DNA of 64,000 bases, taken from positions 7,253,501 to 7,317,500 of the forward strand of contig CP107926.1 in the NCBI GenBank assembly GCA_036015235.1. The letters run 5' to 3'. The position numbers and the translations under genes were made by a program. The stretch is from Streptomyces sp. NBC_00433. Lineage in GTDB: Bacteria; Actinomycetota; Actinomycetes; Streptomycetales; Streptomycetaceae. The notes below the pieces were generated by a model. The model saw nothing but the letters and a program-made list of their open reading frames with translations, searched no databases and was not told the DNA's origin. Below are positions 54,168 to 63,663 of the stretch, piece by piece; the first letter of the stretch is position 1; each line of letters begins with the position of its first letter.

Positions 54168-54213
54168 ATGGGGCCAGTAGACTGGCCCCATGGTTGCACT
54201 GCTCCTCGATTAG
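54168..54213 (+). promoter_or_regulatory. Leader palindrome and possible leaderless upstream ORF
   Basis: ATGGGGCCAGT-AG-ACTGGCCCCAT (54168-54191) is a perfect 11-bp inverted repeat. Inside it, TAGACT (54178-54183) sits 6 bases before ATG 54190, the spacing of leaderless Streptomyces promoters. The ATG opens a 7-codon frame (MVALLLD, stop at 54211-54213), 67 bases before the ABC-F start. ABC-F genes are often controlled by ribosome attenuation on such short frames. Confidence 0.45.
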
Positions 54214-54280
54214 ACCTGGCGCAACGCCGCGACACGCCCACCGGCCGTGAGGCCATTCGTTACGCCATGGAGCCAACCCC

Positions 54281-55879
<1,599 letters not shown>

Positions 55880-56261
55880 CCGGTCGCGGCGCCGCCGACC
55901 TGGGGGGACGCCGGGTGATCATGCGGATTGGATCATTCGGCCCACCGCGGGTCCGTCATCTGTGTGAGTCGGGCTGGTACCCCCCGGGCGGGGCCGCCCG
56001 CGTGGCGGCAGCGCTTGGTGATCAGTGGTGTGACGTCGGCAAACACCTTACCGATGGCCGCTGACCTGCTGGTATTGCGCGGGCTTCGTTCCCGGGTCGG
56101 AATTGGGCGGCGGAAATTTCCCGCCGGGACCCGTTCTTCGCCTCGTATCGCGGCATTCATGTTGCGAATGTCCCGTGACGGACCTTGTCGAATGGGTGGC
56201 CAGGAAGGCGCTTAGGGGTGATCATGAGAGTCCATAGCGCACTTCCCTGGAGGAGGCACGG
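55880..56261. promoter_or_regulatory. gbn upstream region with clustered GATC sites
   Basis: No gene is supported in 382 bp. GATC occurs at 55917, 55931, 56020 and 56220, about four times the density expected for this base composition. The downstream gene resembles Gbn, which binds GATC, so autoregulation is plausible. Confidence 0.5.
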
Positions 56262-56483
56262 GTGGCCGAGACTCTGAAGAAGGGCAGCCGGGTGACCGGC
56301 GCCGCGCGCGAGAAGCTCGCGGCGGACCTGAAGAAGAAGTACGACTCCGGTGCGAGTATCCGGGCACTGGCCGAGGAGACCGGCCGGTCCTATGGATTCG
56401 TGCACCGGATGCTCAGCGAGTCCGGCGTGACCCTGCGCGGACGCGGCGGGGCGACCAGGGGCAAGAAGGCGGTCACGGCCTGA
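56262..56483 (+). CDS. gbn: Gbn-like GATC-binding nucleoid-associated protein
   Basis: 73 residues. A basic N-terminus (ETLKKGSRVTGAAREKLAAD) precedes one helix-turn-helix (KKYDSGASIRALAEETGRSY, GFVHRMLSESGVTLRGRGG). Size, sequence style and the enoyl-CoA hydratase neighbour agree with Gbn (SCO1839) of S. coelicolor, reported as a small nucleoid-associated protein that binds GATC and influences development and antibiotic output. GTG 56262 follows AGGAGG. Assignment is from memory of that protein, not a search. Confidence 0.75.
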   Translation: MAETLKKGSRVTGAAREKLAADLKKKYDSGASIRALAEETGRSYGFVHRMLSESGVTLRGRGGATRGKKAVTA

Positions 56484-56603
56484 GCCGGCCCTGACGTCCT
56501 GATGCCGACGGGCGGGCATCTCCCGCACCCAGCGGGTCGGCGTGCCGCACGGATGGTTACTCTTCGGTAGTAACCAAGTCCGCGGTCCGCTCGGAGGTGC
56601 CCG

Positions 56604-57401
56604 ATGCCCGATGACAAGATCCTGCTCGAACACGACGGAGTCCGGCTGGTCCTGGACGGCACCGGCACCGTCGCCACCATCACCCTGTGCAACCCGGCCA
56701 AGCGCAACGCCCAGTCGCCTGCCTTGTGGGAGGCGCTGATCGAGGCGGGCCGGCTGCTGCCGGGGCAGGTACGGGTCGCGGTGCTGCGCGCCGAGGGGCC
56801 GTCCTTCTCCGCCGGTCTCGACCGGAAGGCGTTCACACCCGAGGGCTTCGACGGCGGTCCGTCGTTCCTGGAACTCGGGCGCGGATCCGAGGCCGACCTC
56901 GACGCGACCATCGCCATGTACCAGCAGGCCTTCACCTGGTGGCGGCGCACCGACCTGATCACGGTCGCCGCCGTCCAGGGGCATGCCATCGGGGCCGGCT
57001 TCCAGCTCGCGCTGGCCTGCGACCTGCGGGTGTGCGCCGACGACGTGCGGTTCGCCATGCGCGAGACCGGCCTCGGGCTCGTCCCCGACCTGACCGGCAC
57101 CAAGCCGCTCGCCGAGCTGGTCGGATACGGCCGCGCGCTGGAGATCTGCGTCACCGGGCGCTACGTGCACGCCGAGGAGGCCGAGCGCACCGGCCTGGCC
57201 AACCTGGTCGTGCCCGCCGCCGAGCTGGACGCCGCCGTCGCCGACCTGGCCGCCGCCCTGCTGGCCCCGCCGCGCGACGCCGTCAACGAGACCAAGGCGC
57301 TGCTGCGTACTGCCCTGTCCCACACCGAGGCCGACCAGTTCGCGGCCGAGCGCGCCGCCCAGGCCCGCAGGCTGCGCAGCCTGACCGGCGCGGCGGAGTA
57401 G
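56604..57401 (+). CDS. Enoyl-CoA hydratase/isomerase family protein
   Basis: 265 residues, crotonase fold. VATITLCNPAKRNAQSPALW, then VAVLRAEGPSFSAGLDRKAF (oxyanion/CoA region) and VAAVQGHAIGAGFQLALACD, then DVRFAMRETGLGLVPDLTGT with a candidate acidic residue in the catalytic region. It hydrates or isomerises an acyl-CoA. GGAGG precedes the ATG. Possibly transcribed with gbn, but an about 120-bp gap separates them. Confidence 0.85.
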   Translation: MPDDKILLEHDGVRLVLDGTGTVATITLCNPAKRNAQSPALWEALIEAGRLLPGQVRVAVLRAEGPSFSAGLDRKAFTPEGFDGGPSFLELGRGSEADLDATIAMYQQAFTWWRRTDLITVAAVQGHAIGAGFQLALACDLRVCADDVRFAMRETGLGLVPDLTGTKPLAELVGYGRALEICVTGRYVHAEEAERTGLANLVVPAAELDAAVADLAAALLAPPRDAVNETKALLRTALSHTEADQFAAERAAQARRLRSLTGAAE

Positions 57402-57421
57402 CGCCCGGCGCGGCCGCGCGG

Positions 57422-58186
57422 TCAGTGCGTGTCGGTCACCACGACCGCCGTCGTCACCGGCCCGGGGGCGCCCGCCGCCGCCACCGGGGCGATCGCCGCC
57501 GTCACCGCCCGAGCCACCGCGAACGGGCGGTGGCCCGCCGCCACCGCGAACTGCAGCTGTACGCGGCGGCCCGCCGGGCCCTCCGCGTCCGCCGCGGTGT
57601 CGCGGACCCGGACACCGCTGCCGAGGCCGGCCAGCCGCCGGGTCAGCCGCAGCACCCCGGGCACGGCCAGCGCGGCGGCCGCCACCAGGGCCGCGGGGGC
57701 GCCGGCGGCCGGGGCGTCGGCCAGCTCCCGCGCCGCGTCGCCGTCGTCCACCACCACGCCTTCCAGCACCGGATCGGCCGCCGCCCCGCCGTCGAGCAGC
57801 CCGGTGACCTCCAGATCGACCGAGTGGACGGGCACCCCGAGCCAGTCCTCGGCCGTCGCCCACAGCGCGGCCCGCAGCCGCTCCGCGGTGCGCGGCAGCG
57901 GGTCGTCGAGCCCGGCCTCGAAGTCCGCGGTGATCCGCAGCGGCCGGTAGGGCAGCGCGCCCACCGGCGCGGCGCCGCCCGGCCGTCCGGGCTCGGACGC
58001 CTCCCCGTCCAGTGCCAGGTCCACCGCCCCCAGCCGTACGCCGCCGACGCCGTCCGCGGCCCGCCGCAGGGCGCCGACAGCGGCGCTCTCGGTGATCCAG
58101 GCGGCGTCCGCGGCCTCGCCGAGCGGAAGGAGCCGCCCCAATGCCACCTGCTCCCTGACGGTCCTGGCCAGTCGGTCCATGGTCAC
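57422..58186 (-). CDS. Unknown protein divergent from Asp23 operon
   Basis: 254 residues I do not recognise by family. Ala/Gly-rich, no signal peptide or membrane helix. Two segments (RLGAVDLALDGEA and LRITADFEAGLDDPLPRTAE to VHSVDLEVTGLLD; later VQLQFAVAAGHRPFAVARAV) have the strand pattern of Asp23-like domains, so a degenerate double Asp23-like fold is possible. Annotators have given relatives the name nucleopolyhedrovirus P10 family, which tells nothing about function. It lies back to back with the Asp23 operon. Confidence 0.6.
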   Translation of the reverse strand: MTMDRLARTVREQVALGRLLPLGEAADAAWITESAAVGALRRAADGVGGVRLGAVDLALDGEASEPGRPGGAAPVGALPYRPLRITADFEAGLDDPLPRTAERLRAALWATAEDWLGVPVHSVDLEVTGLLDGGAAADPVLEGVVVDDGDAARELADAPAAGAPAALVAAAALAVPGVLRLTRRLAGLGSGVRVRDTAADAEGPAGRRVQLQFAVAAGHRPFAVARAVTAAIAPVAAAGAPGPVTTAVVVTDTH

Positions 58187-58323
58187 CGGGTCTCATCGCC
58201 TTCCGATGTGCCGACCACTCGGATGGGGGGCGGCCGTCCCCTCTGGGTGCATCCCCGCAGCGCTTCCGGGCATGCCCGTTTAGTGTGGTGCACGGAGCAG
58301 CCCAGACGAAGGGACGACTCGCG

Positions 58324-58830
58324 ATGACGGACAGCACGCAGCACAACCGGCCGGAGCCCGAGGGCTCGTCGATAACAGCGGAGAGCGGCAGGACCCTCGA
58401 CAAGGGCAACGTCGGCTCGGGCCGCAAGGCACTCGGCGACCCCGCGAGCCGCGGCCGCACCACGATCGCCGACGGCGTGGTCGAGAAGATCGCCGGACTC
58501 GCGGCCCGTGACGTGGTGGGCGTGCACGCGATGGGCACCGGACTGTCCCGCACGTTCGGTGCGGTACGCGACCGGGTCCCCGGCAGCACCCGCTCGGTGA
58601 CCCGCGGCGTCAAGGCCGAGGTGGGCGAGGTGCAGACCGCGCTCGACCTGGACATCGTCGTGGAGTACGGCGTGTCCATCGTCGAAGTCGCCCGCGCGGT
58701 GCGGGAGAACGTGATCGCGGCGGTCGAGCGGATGACCGGGCTCGAAGTCGTCGAGGTCAATGTCGCGGTCGGCGACGTGAAGTTGCCCGACGAGGACGAT
58801 GATGACGACCGTGAGCAGCGGGTCCAGTAG
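58324..58830 (+). CDS. Asp23/Gls24 envelope stress protein 1
   Basis: 168 residues. After a charged, disordered N-terminus (about 1-40) comes the Asp23 domain: TTIADGVVEKIAGLAARDVV, GVKAEVGEVQTALDLDIVVE, EVARAVRENVIAAVERMTGL, EVVEVNVAVGDVKL, ending in an Asp-rich tail (DEDDDDDRE). First gene of a six-cistron unit with AmaP. ATG 58324 follows GAAGGGA. Confidence 0.88.
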   Translation: MTDSTQHNRPEPEGSSITAESGRTLDKGNVGSGRKALGDPASRGRTTIADGVVEKIAGLAARDVVGVHAMGTGLSRTFGAVRDRVPGSTRSVTRGVKAEVGEVQTALDLDIVVEYGVSIVEVARAVRENVIAAVERMTGLEVVEVNVAVGDVKLPDEDDDDDREQRVQ

Positions 58831-58912
58831 TGGGACCGGGGCGGCACACCGGCCCTGAGACGCGGCCCGCGGCGGTGCGGGCGGGCGCAGCCGAACGGAC
58901 GGGATGCGAACG

Positions 58913-59113
58913 ATGAGCATGGCGGTGATCGGCCTGGTGGCCGGAATGGCACTGGGGTTCGCCGGGTATTTCGGCGGCTTCGGCGCCTTCCTCGTAGTGG
59001 CACTGCTCGGTGCCGTCGGCTTCGTGGCGGGCAAGTTCTTCGACGGCGACCTCGAAGCCGGGGACTTCTTCCGCACGCGTGACCGCGACCGTGACCGGGA
59101 CCGGCGGCGCTGA
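58913..59113 (+). CDS. Small membrane protein of the Asp23 operon
   Basis: 66 residues: two close hydrophobic helices (AVIGLVAGMALGFAGYFGGF, FLVVALLGAVGFVAGKFF), then a charged tail of alternating Asp/Arg. GGGA is 8 nt before ATG 58913, preferred over 58904. It resembles DUF2273-type proteins that accompany Asp23 genes. The stop overlaps the next start by one base. Confidence 0.75.
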   Translation: MSMAVIGLVAGMALGFAGYFGGFGAFLVVALLGAVGFVAGKFFDGDLEAGDFFRTRDRDRDRDRRR

Positions 59114-59481
59114 TGGCCTCAGCCGTGCCCGGCCAACTGCCCCCCGCCGACCGCGGCGCGCTGCGGATCGCCGACCGGGTGGTCGCCAAGATCGCAGCCC
59201 AGGCGGCGGGTGAGGTGCTGGCCGACGCGCCGGGCGCGGACCTGGTGCCGGACGACGCCCAGCCGCACGCCTCCGTGTCGGTACGCAAGGACACCGCCAG
59301 GCTGCGGCTGGCGCTCGAACTGGGCTACCCGGCGAACATCGGGGCGGTGTGCCACACGATCCGGCGCCACGTCACCGGCAAGGTCGAGGCGTTGACGGGT
59401 ATGGATGTACCCGAGGTGGCCATCGAGGTCGAGCGGCTGCACTCGGCGGCGACGCGCCGCAAGGAGGGGAGGGTCGAATGA
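59113..59481 (+). CDS. Asp23/Gls24 envelope stress protein 2
   Basis: 122 residues: LRIADRVVAKIAAQAAGEVL, SVRKDTARLRLALELGYPAN, IRRHVTGKVEALTGMDVPEV. Second Asp23 protein of the operon, shorter than the first and lacking its acidic tail. Overlaps both neighbours (TGATG and ATGA). Confidence 0.85.
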   Translation: MASAVPGQLPPADRGALRIADRVVAKIAAQAAGEVLADAPGADLVPDDAQPHASVSVRKDTARLRLALELGYPANIGAVCHTIRRHVTGKVEALTGMDVPEVAIEVERLHSAATRRKEGRVE

Positions 59482-60170
59482 GCGACGACGAGGGCAGCCA
59501 CCTCTACCGCGAGCAGGACCCGACCAGGTCCAATGCCGAGAACGCCCGCGTGAGCATGGCCAAAGAGCCCGAGATCGAGCCGTACGCGGTCACGTTCGGC
59601 CTGCCGGGCGGCGGCCAGGGCCCCAAGGTCCGCCGCTTCTGGTCCGGCCGCCGCATCCCCGCGGCGCTGACCGCCGCGGTGCTGTTCGGACTCGCCGGAC
59701 TCTTCCTCTACGACATCGCCTCGGTCCGCGCCGACCGCAAGGCGATGCGGTGGCGTGTCAGCCTCGCCCACCAGCTCGCCACCCGGCACCTGGAAGACGT
59801 CTGGATCATCCTCGGCGCCTCCGTGGCCGCCGCGCTCGGCCTGTGGCTGCTCATCCTCGCCCTCACCCCCGGCGAGCGACAGGTGCTGCCGATGGCCCGC
59901 AGCGGATCGGCCGGCGTCCGCGCGGGACTCGACCGGCACGCCGCCGAACTGGTGCTGCGCGACCGGGCGATGGAGGTCTCCGGGGTGCGCACGGCCAAGG
60001 TCGACGTCGGCCGCCGCAAGATCAAGGCCCGCGCCACCTCGCACTTCCGCGAACTCGAGGAAGTGCGCTCCGACCTGACAACCGCGCTCGGCCAGGCCGT
60101 ACGCCAGCTGGGCCTGTCCAGGTCGCCGCACCTGAGCATCCACCTCCAGCGGGCCGAGAAGAAGGGGTGA
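59478..60170 (+). CDS. Membrane protein of the Asp23 operon (DUF6286-like)
   Basis: 230 residues. Charged N-terminus, two membrane helices (about 61-81, IPAALTAAVLFGLAGLFLYD; about 111-133, VWIILGASVAAALGLWLLIL), then a C-terminal Asp23-like domain (VRAGLDRHAAELVLRDRAME, KVDVGRRKIKARATSHFREL). It resembles AmaP-type anchors. ATG overlaps the previous stop. Confidence 0.8.
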   Translation: MSDDEGSHLYREQDPTRSNAENARVSMAKEPEIEPYAVTFGLPGGGQGPKVRRFWSGRRIPAALTAAVLFGLAGLFLYDIASVRADRKAMRWRVSLAHQLATRHLEDVWIILGASVAAALGLWLLILALTPGERQVLPMARSGSAGVRAGLDRHAAELVLRDRAMEVSGVRTAKVDVGRRKIKARATSHFRELEEVRSDLTTALGQAVRQLGLSRSPHLSIHLQRAEKKG

Positions 60171-60177
60171 CAGGGCG

Positions 60178-60774
60178 ATGCGCACCACGTTCAACCGGGT
60201 CATGCTCGGGCTGACCGGCCTGGTCCTCCTGGTGGTCGGCCTGTCCGTGCTGGTCGGCGGCCTCGACCTGCAACGCCACTGGGATTTCACGATGCCCGAC
60301 TGGTGGCCCTTCAGCGGCCCCAAGGACGTCCTGCTCTCCGAGCACAACAGGACCCGCTACCGCTCCGACGGCTGGTGGTGGCCGGTGGTCTTCGTCGTGC
60401 TCGGCGTGCTCTTCGTGGGCGCCCTGTGGTGGCTGCTGGCCCAGGCCCGCACCAGGCGGCTGCGGCAGATCAGGATCGACAGCGGCGACGGCCAGGGCGC
60501 GCTGCTGCGCGGGCGGGCGCTGGAGAATGTGCTGCGCTCCGAGTCCGAGGCGTATGACGGGGTCGAGTGGTCCAACGCGGTGCTCGGTGGGCGGCGGGGG
60601 GCGCCCGAGGCGCGCCTCGTGCTGGGGCTCGCCCCGCATGCCACCCCCGAGGATGTTGTCGCCGGGCTCGACGCGGAGGTCCTCGAACACGCCCGCGCGT
60701 CGGCCGGGCTTCCCGGCCTTCCCGCGGAGGCGCGCCTCCGCGCGGTCCGCCACCGTGCGGCCAGGGTCTCCTGA
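60178..60774 (+). CDS. amaP: AmaP-like alkaline shock response membrane anchor
   Basis: 198 residues: helix one at 8-30 (VMLGLTGLVLLVVGLSVLVG), a Trp-rich loop, helix two near 67-88 (WWPVVFVVLGVLFVGALWWL), and a C-terminal domain with SNAVLGGRRGAPEARLVLGL and PEDVVAGLDAEVLEHAR. The topology fits AmaP, which ties Asp23 to the membrane. Last gene of the operon; seven bases after the previous stop. Confidence 0.8.
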   Translation: MRTTFNRVMLGLTGLVLLVVGLSVLVGGLDLQRHWDFTMPDWWPFSGPKDVLLSEHNRTRYRSDGWWWPVVFVVLGVLFVGALWWLLAQARTRRLRQIRIDSGDGQGALLRGRALENVLRSESEAYDGVEWSNAVLGGRRGAPEARLVLGLAPHATPEDVVAGLDAEVLEHARASAGLPGLPAEARLRAVRHRAARVS

Positions 60775-61058
60775 CCCCGCCCGCCCTTCTTCCCGGGGTG
60801 CCCCCGCGCCCTGCCACTTCCCCAGGCGGTGGGCTGGTCGCGCAGTTCTCCCCCAGAGCTTCGCCTGGGGGTACCCCCACGCGCCCCTGAGGTCCTGCCC
60901 CTTGCGGTGCGTTGCTTGTCTGCGACGCCATCGTGGCGGGGCGCGCAGTTCCCCGCGCCCCTTTGGGCCTGCGTCCTCCTGCGCCCGGCGTTCGCCCCTG
61001 GAGGGTAAGCGTCTTTCAGGGGCGCGGGGGGTACCCTCACGCGAAGCGCGGCGCAAGG
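60775..61058. repeat. Dispersed repeat, copies C
   Basis: Between convergent genes. GGGGGTACCCCC at 60867-60878, GCGCAGTTCCCCGCGCCCCT near 60948, and the GCCCCTG...CAGGGGC hairpin near 60994-61023 repeat copy A in direct orientation, while the first part is inverted. No gene is supported. Confidence 0.75.
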
Positions 61059-61820
61059 TCAGAGGGGGCGTTGGGTGCCGCCGTCGACGGGGAGCATGAC
61101 GCCGGTCAGGAAGGACGCCGCCGGGGAGAGAAGGAACGCGGCGGCCCGGCCGAACTCGGCCGGGGAACCGTACCGCCGCAGCGGAATGCGCTCGACGTGC
61201 CGCGCCCGCGCTGCCGCGGGATCCCCCCCGACCGCATCCAGCTCGCGCACGCGATCCGTGTCGATGCGGGACGGAAGCAGCCCGACGACACGGATCCCGC
61301 GGGGACCGACCTCCGCGGCGAGGGTCTTGGCGTAGCCGGCCAGCCCCGGCCGCAGGCCGTTGGAGATCGCCAACCCGGGGATGGGCTCGTGGACCGAGCC
61401 GGAGAGCACGAAGCCGATGACCCCGCCGTCACCGAGACATTCCGCGGCGGCCCGCGCCAGCCGCACCGCTCCGAGGAAGACCGACTCGAAGGCGGCCTGC
61501 CACTGCTCGTCGCCGACGTCTGCGGCCGCGCCCGGCGGCGGCCCGCCGACGCTGATCAGCACGCCGTCGACCGTGCCGAAGCGGGTCCTGGCGGTGGCCA
61601 GCAGCAACTGCGCCGTCGCGGGGTCGGCGTTGTCCGCGACGACGCCCAGCGCCCGCTCGGGCCCGCCGAGTTCCGCCGCGGCCGCGTCGACGGTGGCCGC
61701 GGTGCGCCCGGAGAGCACCACCTTCGCGCCCTCGGCGGCGAGTTCGCGGGCCGCGGCGAGGCCGAGGCCGCGGCCGCCGCCGGTGACCACGTAGACCCGG
61801 TCCTTGAGTCCGAGGTCCAT
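61059..61820 (-). CDS. Short-chain dehydrogenase/reductase
   Basis: 253 residues. NAD(P)-binding motif VVTGGGRGLGLAAARELA near residues 11-28, VVADNADPATAQ, VLISVGGPPPG (NAG-equivalent region) and GFVLSGSVHEPIPGLAISN. The catalytic Tyr-x3-Lys is not clearly present: AISN-type residues occupy that place, as in some divergent SDRs, so activity is uncertain. It starts 3 bases after the GH15 stop and is its operon partner. Confidence 0.8.
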   Translation of the reverse strand: MDLGLKDRVYVVTGGGRGLGLAAARELAAEGAKVVLSGRTAATVDAAAAELGGPERALGVVADNADPATAQLLLATARTRFGTVDGVLISVGGPPPGAAADVGDEQWQAAFESVFLGAVRLARAAAECLGDGGVIGFVLSGSVHEPIPGLAISNGLRPGLAGYAKTLAAEVGPRGIRVVGLLPSRIDTDRVRELDAVGGDPAAARARHVERIPLRRYGSPAEFGRAAAFLLSPAASFLTGVMLPVDGGTQRPL

Positions 61821-61823
61821 GGC

Positions 61824-63611
61824 TCAGCCCCTCCTTCCGCTCCGGCCCGACAGCGCGAGCGCGGTGTTGACCAGTCCGACGTGGCTGAACGCCTGGGGGT
61901 AGTTGCCCAGTTGGCGCCCGGCGACGGGGTCCCACTCCTCGGCGAGGAGCCCGACGTCGTTGCGTACGGCCAGCAGCCGTTCGAAGAGCTCCCGGGCCTC
62001 GTCGGTGCGCCCGATGGCGTGCAGCGCGTCGGCGAGCCAGAACGAGCAGGCCAGGAAGGCGCCTTCGGAGCCGGGCAGCCCGTCGACGCCGTTGGCCTCG
62101 GGGGAGTAGCGGCGGACGAATCCGCCGTGGTCCAGCTCCCGCCGGACCGCCTCGACCGTGCCGATCACCCGGGGGTCGGTCGCCGGCAGGAAGCCGACCT
62201 GCGGGATGAGCAGCGTGGCCGCGTCGAGTTCCACGGAGCCGTAGGACTGGGTGAAGGTGTTGCGCCGCGGGTCGTAGCCCTTCTCGCAGACCTCGGCGTG
62301 GACTTGTGCCCGCATGGAGCGCCAGCGGTCCGCGTCGCCGCGCAGGTCGGGGCTGGCCTCGACGGTGCGCACCGCGCGGTCGGCCGCGGCCCAGGCCATC
62401 ACCTTGGAGTGCACGAAGTGCCGGCGCGGGCCGCGTACCTCCCACAGGCCCTCGTCCGGCTCGTGCCACTTGGTCTCCAGGAATTCCATCAGCATCCGCT
62501 GCAGGTTCCAGGCGTGCGATTCGTCGCGCAGCCCGCTGTTCCTGGCCAGGAAGAGCGAGTCGAGCACCTCGCCGTAGACGTCGAGTTGGAGCTGGTCGGC
62601 GGCGGCATTGCCGATCCTGACCGGTGCGGAGTTCGCGTAGCCCTTCAGCCAGGGCACCTCGTATTCCGGCAGCCGCCGCTCGCCCGCGATGCCGTACATG
62701 ATCTGCAGGTCGGCCGGGTCGCCGGCCACGGCCCGCAGCAGCCAGTCCCGCCAGGCCCGCGCCTCGGAGAGGAAGCCGCCGGCGAGCAGGGCGTTCAGGG
62801 TGAGGGCGGCGTCCCGCAGCCAGCAGTAGCGGTAGTCCCAGTTGCGGACCCCGCCGATCTCCTCGGGCAGCGAGGTGGTCGCGGCGGCGGCGATTCCGCC
62901 GCTGGGCGCGTAGGTCAGCGCCTTGAGGGTGATCATGGAGCGCAGGACGGCCGATCGCCACGGCCCGTCGTAGCGGCACTGGGCCGACCACTTCTCCCAG
63001 TCCGCCAGGCTCTGTTCCAGCGCCGTGAAGGGCGGCACCCGGCGCGGCTGCTTGGCGTGCGAGGGGTGCCAGGTCAGGACGAAGGCGATCTTGTCGCCGG
63101 CGGCGACGGTGACGTCGGAGTAGGTCCGCATGTCCTTGCCGTACATCGGCAGCGGCGGCTCGGTGCGCAGCCACACCGCGTCGGGGCCCGCGATGGCCAC
63201 CCGGTGGCGGTCGGTGCGCCGCACCCAGGGCACCACGCTGCCGTAGTCGAAGCGCAGCGCCAGCTCGCTGCGCATCTCCACCGAGCCGGAGAGGCCCTCG
63301 ACGATCCTGATCAGGTCGGGCGCGCGGTCGCGCTGCGGCATGAAGTCGGTGACCTTGACGCTGCCGCCGGGTGTCCGCCAGACGGTGTCGAGCACCAGCG
63401 TGTCGCCCCGGTAGGAGCGCTCGGCGCACTCCTCGGCGTCCAGCGGGGCGATCTTCCAGCGGCCGTTGCCGTCGTCGCCGAGCAGCGCGGCGAAGCACGC
63501 GGCGGAGTCGAAGCGCGGCAGGCACAGCCAGTCGACCGACCCGTCCCGCCCGACGAGCGCGGCTGTCTGGAGGTCGCCGATCAGCGCGTAGTCCTCGATA
63601 CGTCCTGGCAC
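61824..63611 (-). CDS. Glycoside hydrolase family 15 protein
   Basis: 595 residues. N-terminal beta domain (YALIGDLQTAALVGRDGSVD, WLCLPRFDSAACFAALLG) and C-terminal (alpha/alpha)6 barrel. GGVRNWDYRYCWLRDAALTL holds the conserved barrel motif; LAEEWDPVAGRQLGNYPQAF has the late catalytic Glu. The GH15 family of bacteria has glucoamylase- and trehalase-like enzymes; this start, without a signal peptide, suits a cytoplasmic trehalase- or isomaltase-like enzyme. It is first in an operon with the SDR. Confidence 0.88.
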   Translation of the reverse strand: MPGRIEDYALIGDLQTAALVGRDGSVDWLCLPRFDSAACFAALLGDDGNGRWKIAPLDAEECAERSYRGDTLVLDTVWRTPGGSVKVTDFMPQRDRAPDLIRIVEGLSGSVEMRSELALRFDYGSVVPWVRRTDRHRVAIAGPDAVWLRTEPPLPMYGKDMRTYSDVTVAAGDKIAFVLTWHPSHAKQPRRVPPFTALEQSLADWEKWSAQCRYDGPWRSAVLRSMITLKALTYAPSGGIAAAATTSLPEEIGGVRNWDYRYCWLRDAALTLNALLAGGFLSEARAWRDWLLRAVAGDPADLQIMYGIAGERRLPEYEVPWLKGYANSAPVRIGNAAADQLQLDVYGEVLDSLFLARNSGLRDESHAWNLQRMLMEFLETKWHEPDEGLWEVRGPRRHFVHSKVMAWAAADRAVRTVEASPDLRGDADRWRSMRAQVHAEVCEKGYDPRRNTFTQSYGSVELDAATLLIPQVGFLPATDPRVIGTVEAVRRELDHGGFVRRYSPEANGVDGLPGSEGAFLACSFWLADALHAIGRTDEARELFERLLAVRNDVGLLAEEWDPVAGRQLGNYPQAFSHVGLVNTALALSGRSGRRG

Positions 63612-63663
63612 GGTACGCCTCGCCGCCTCGTGGTGGTGTCAGTCGAGTCTGCTGGTGGCGCGG

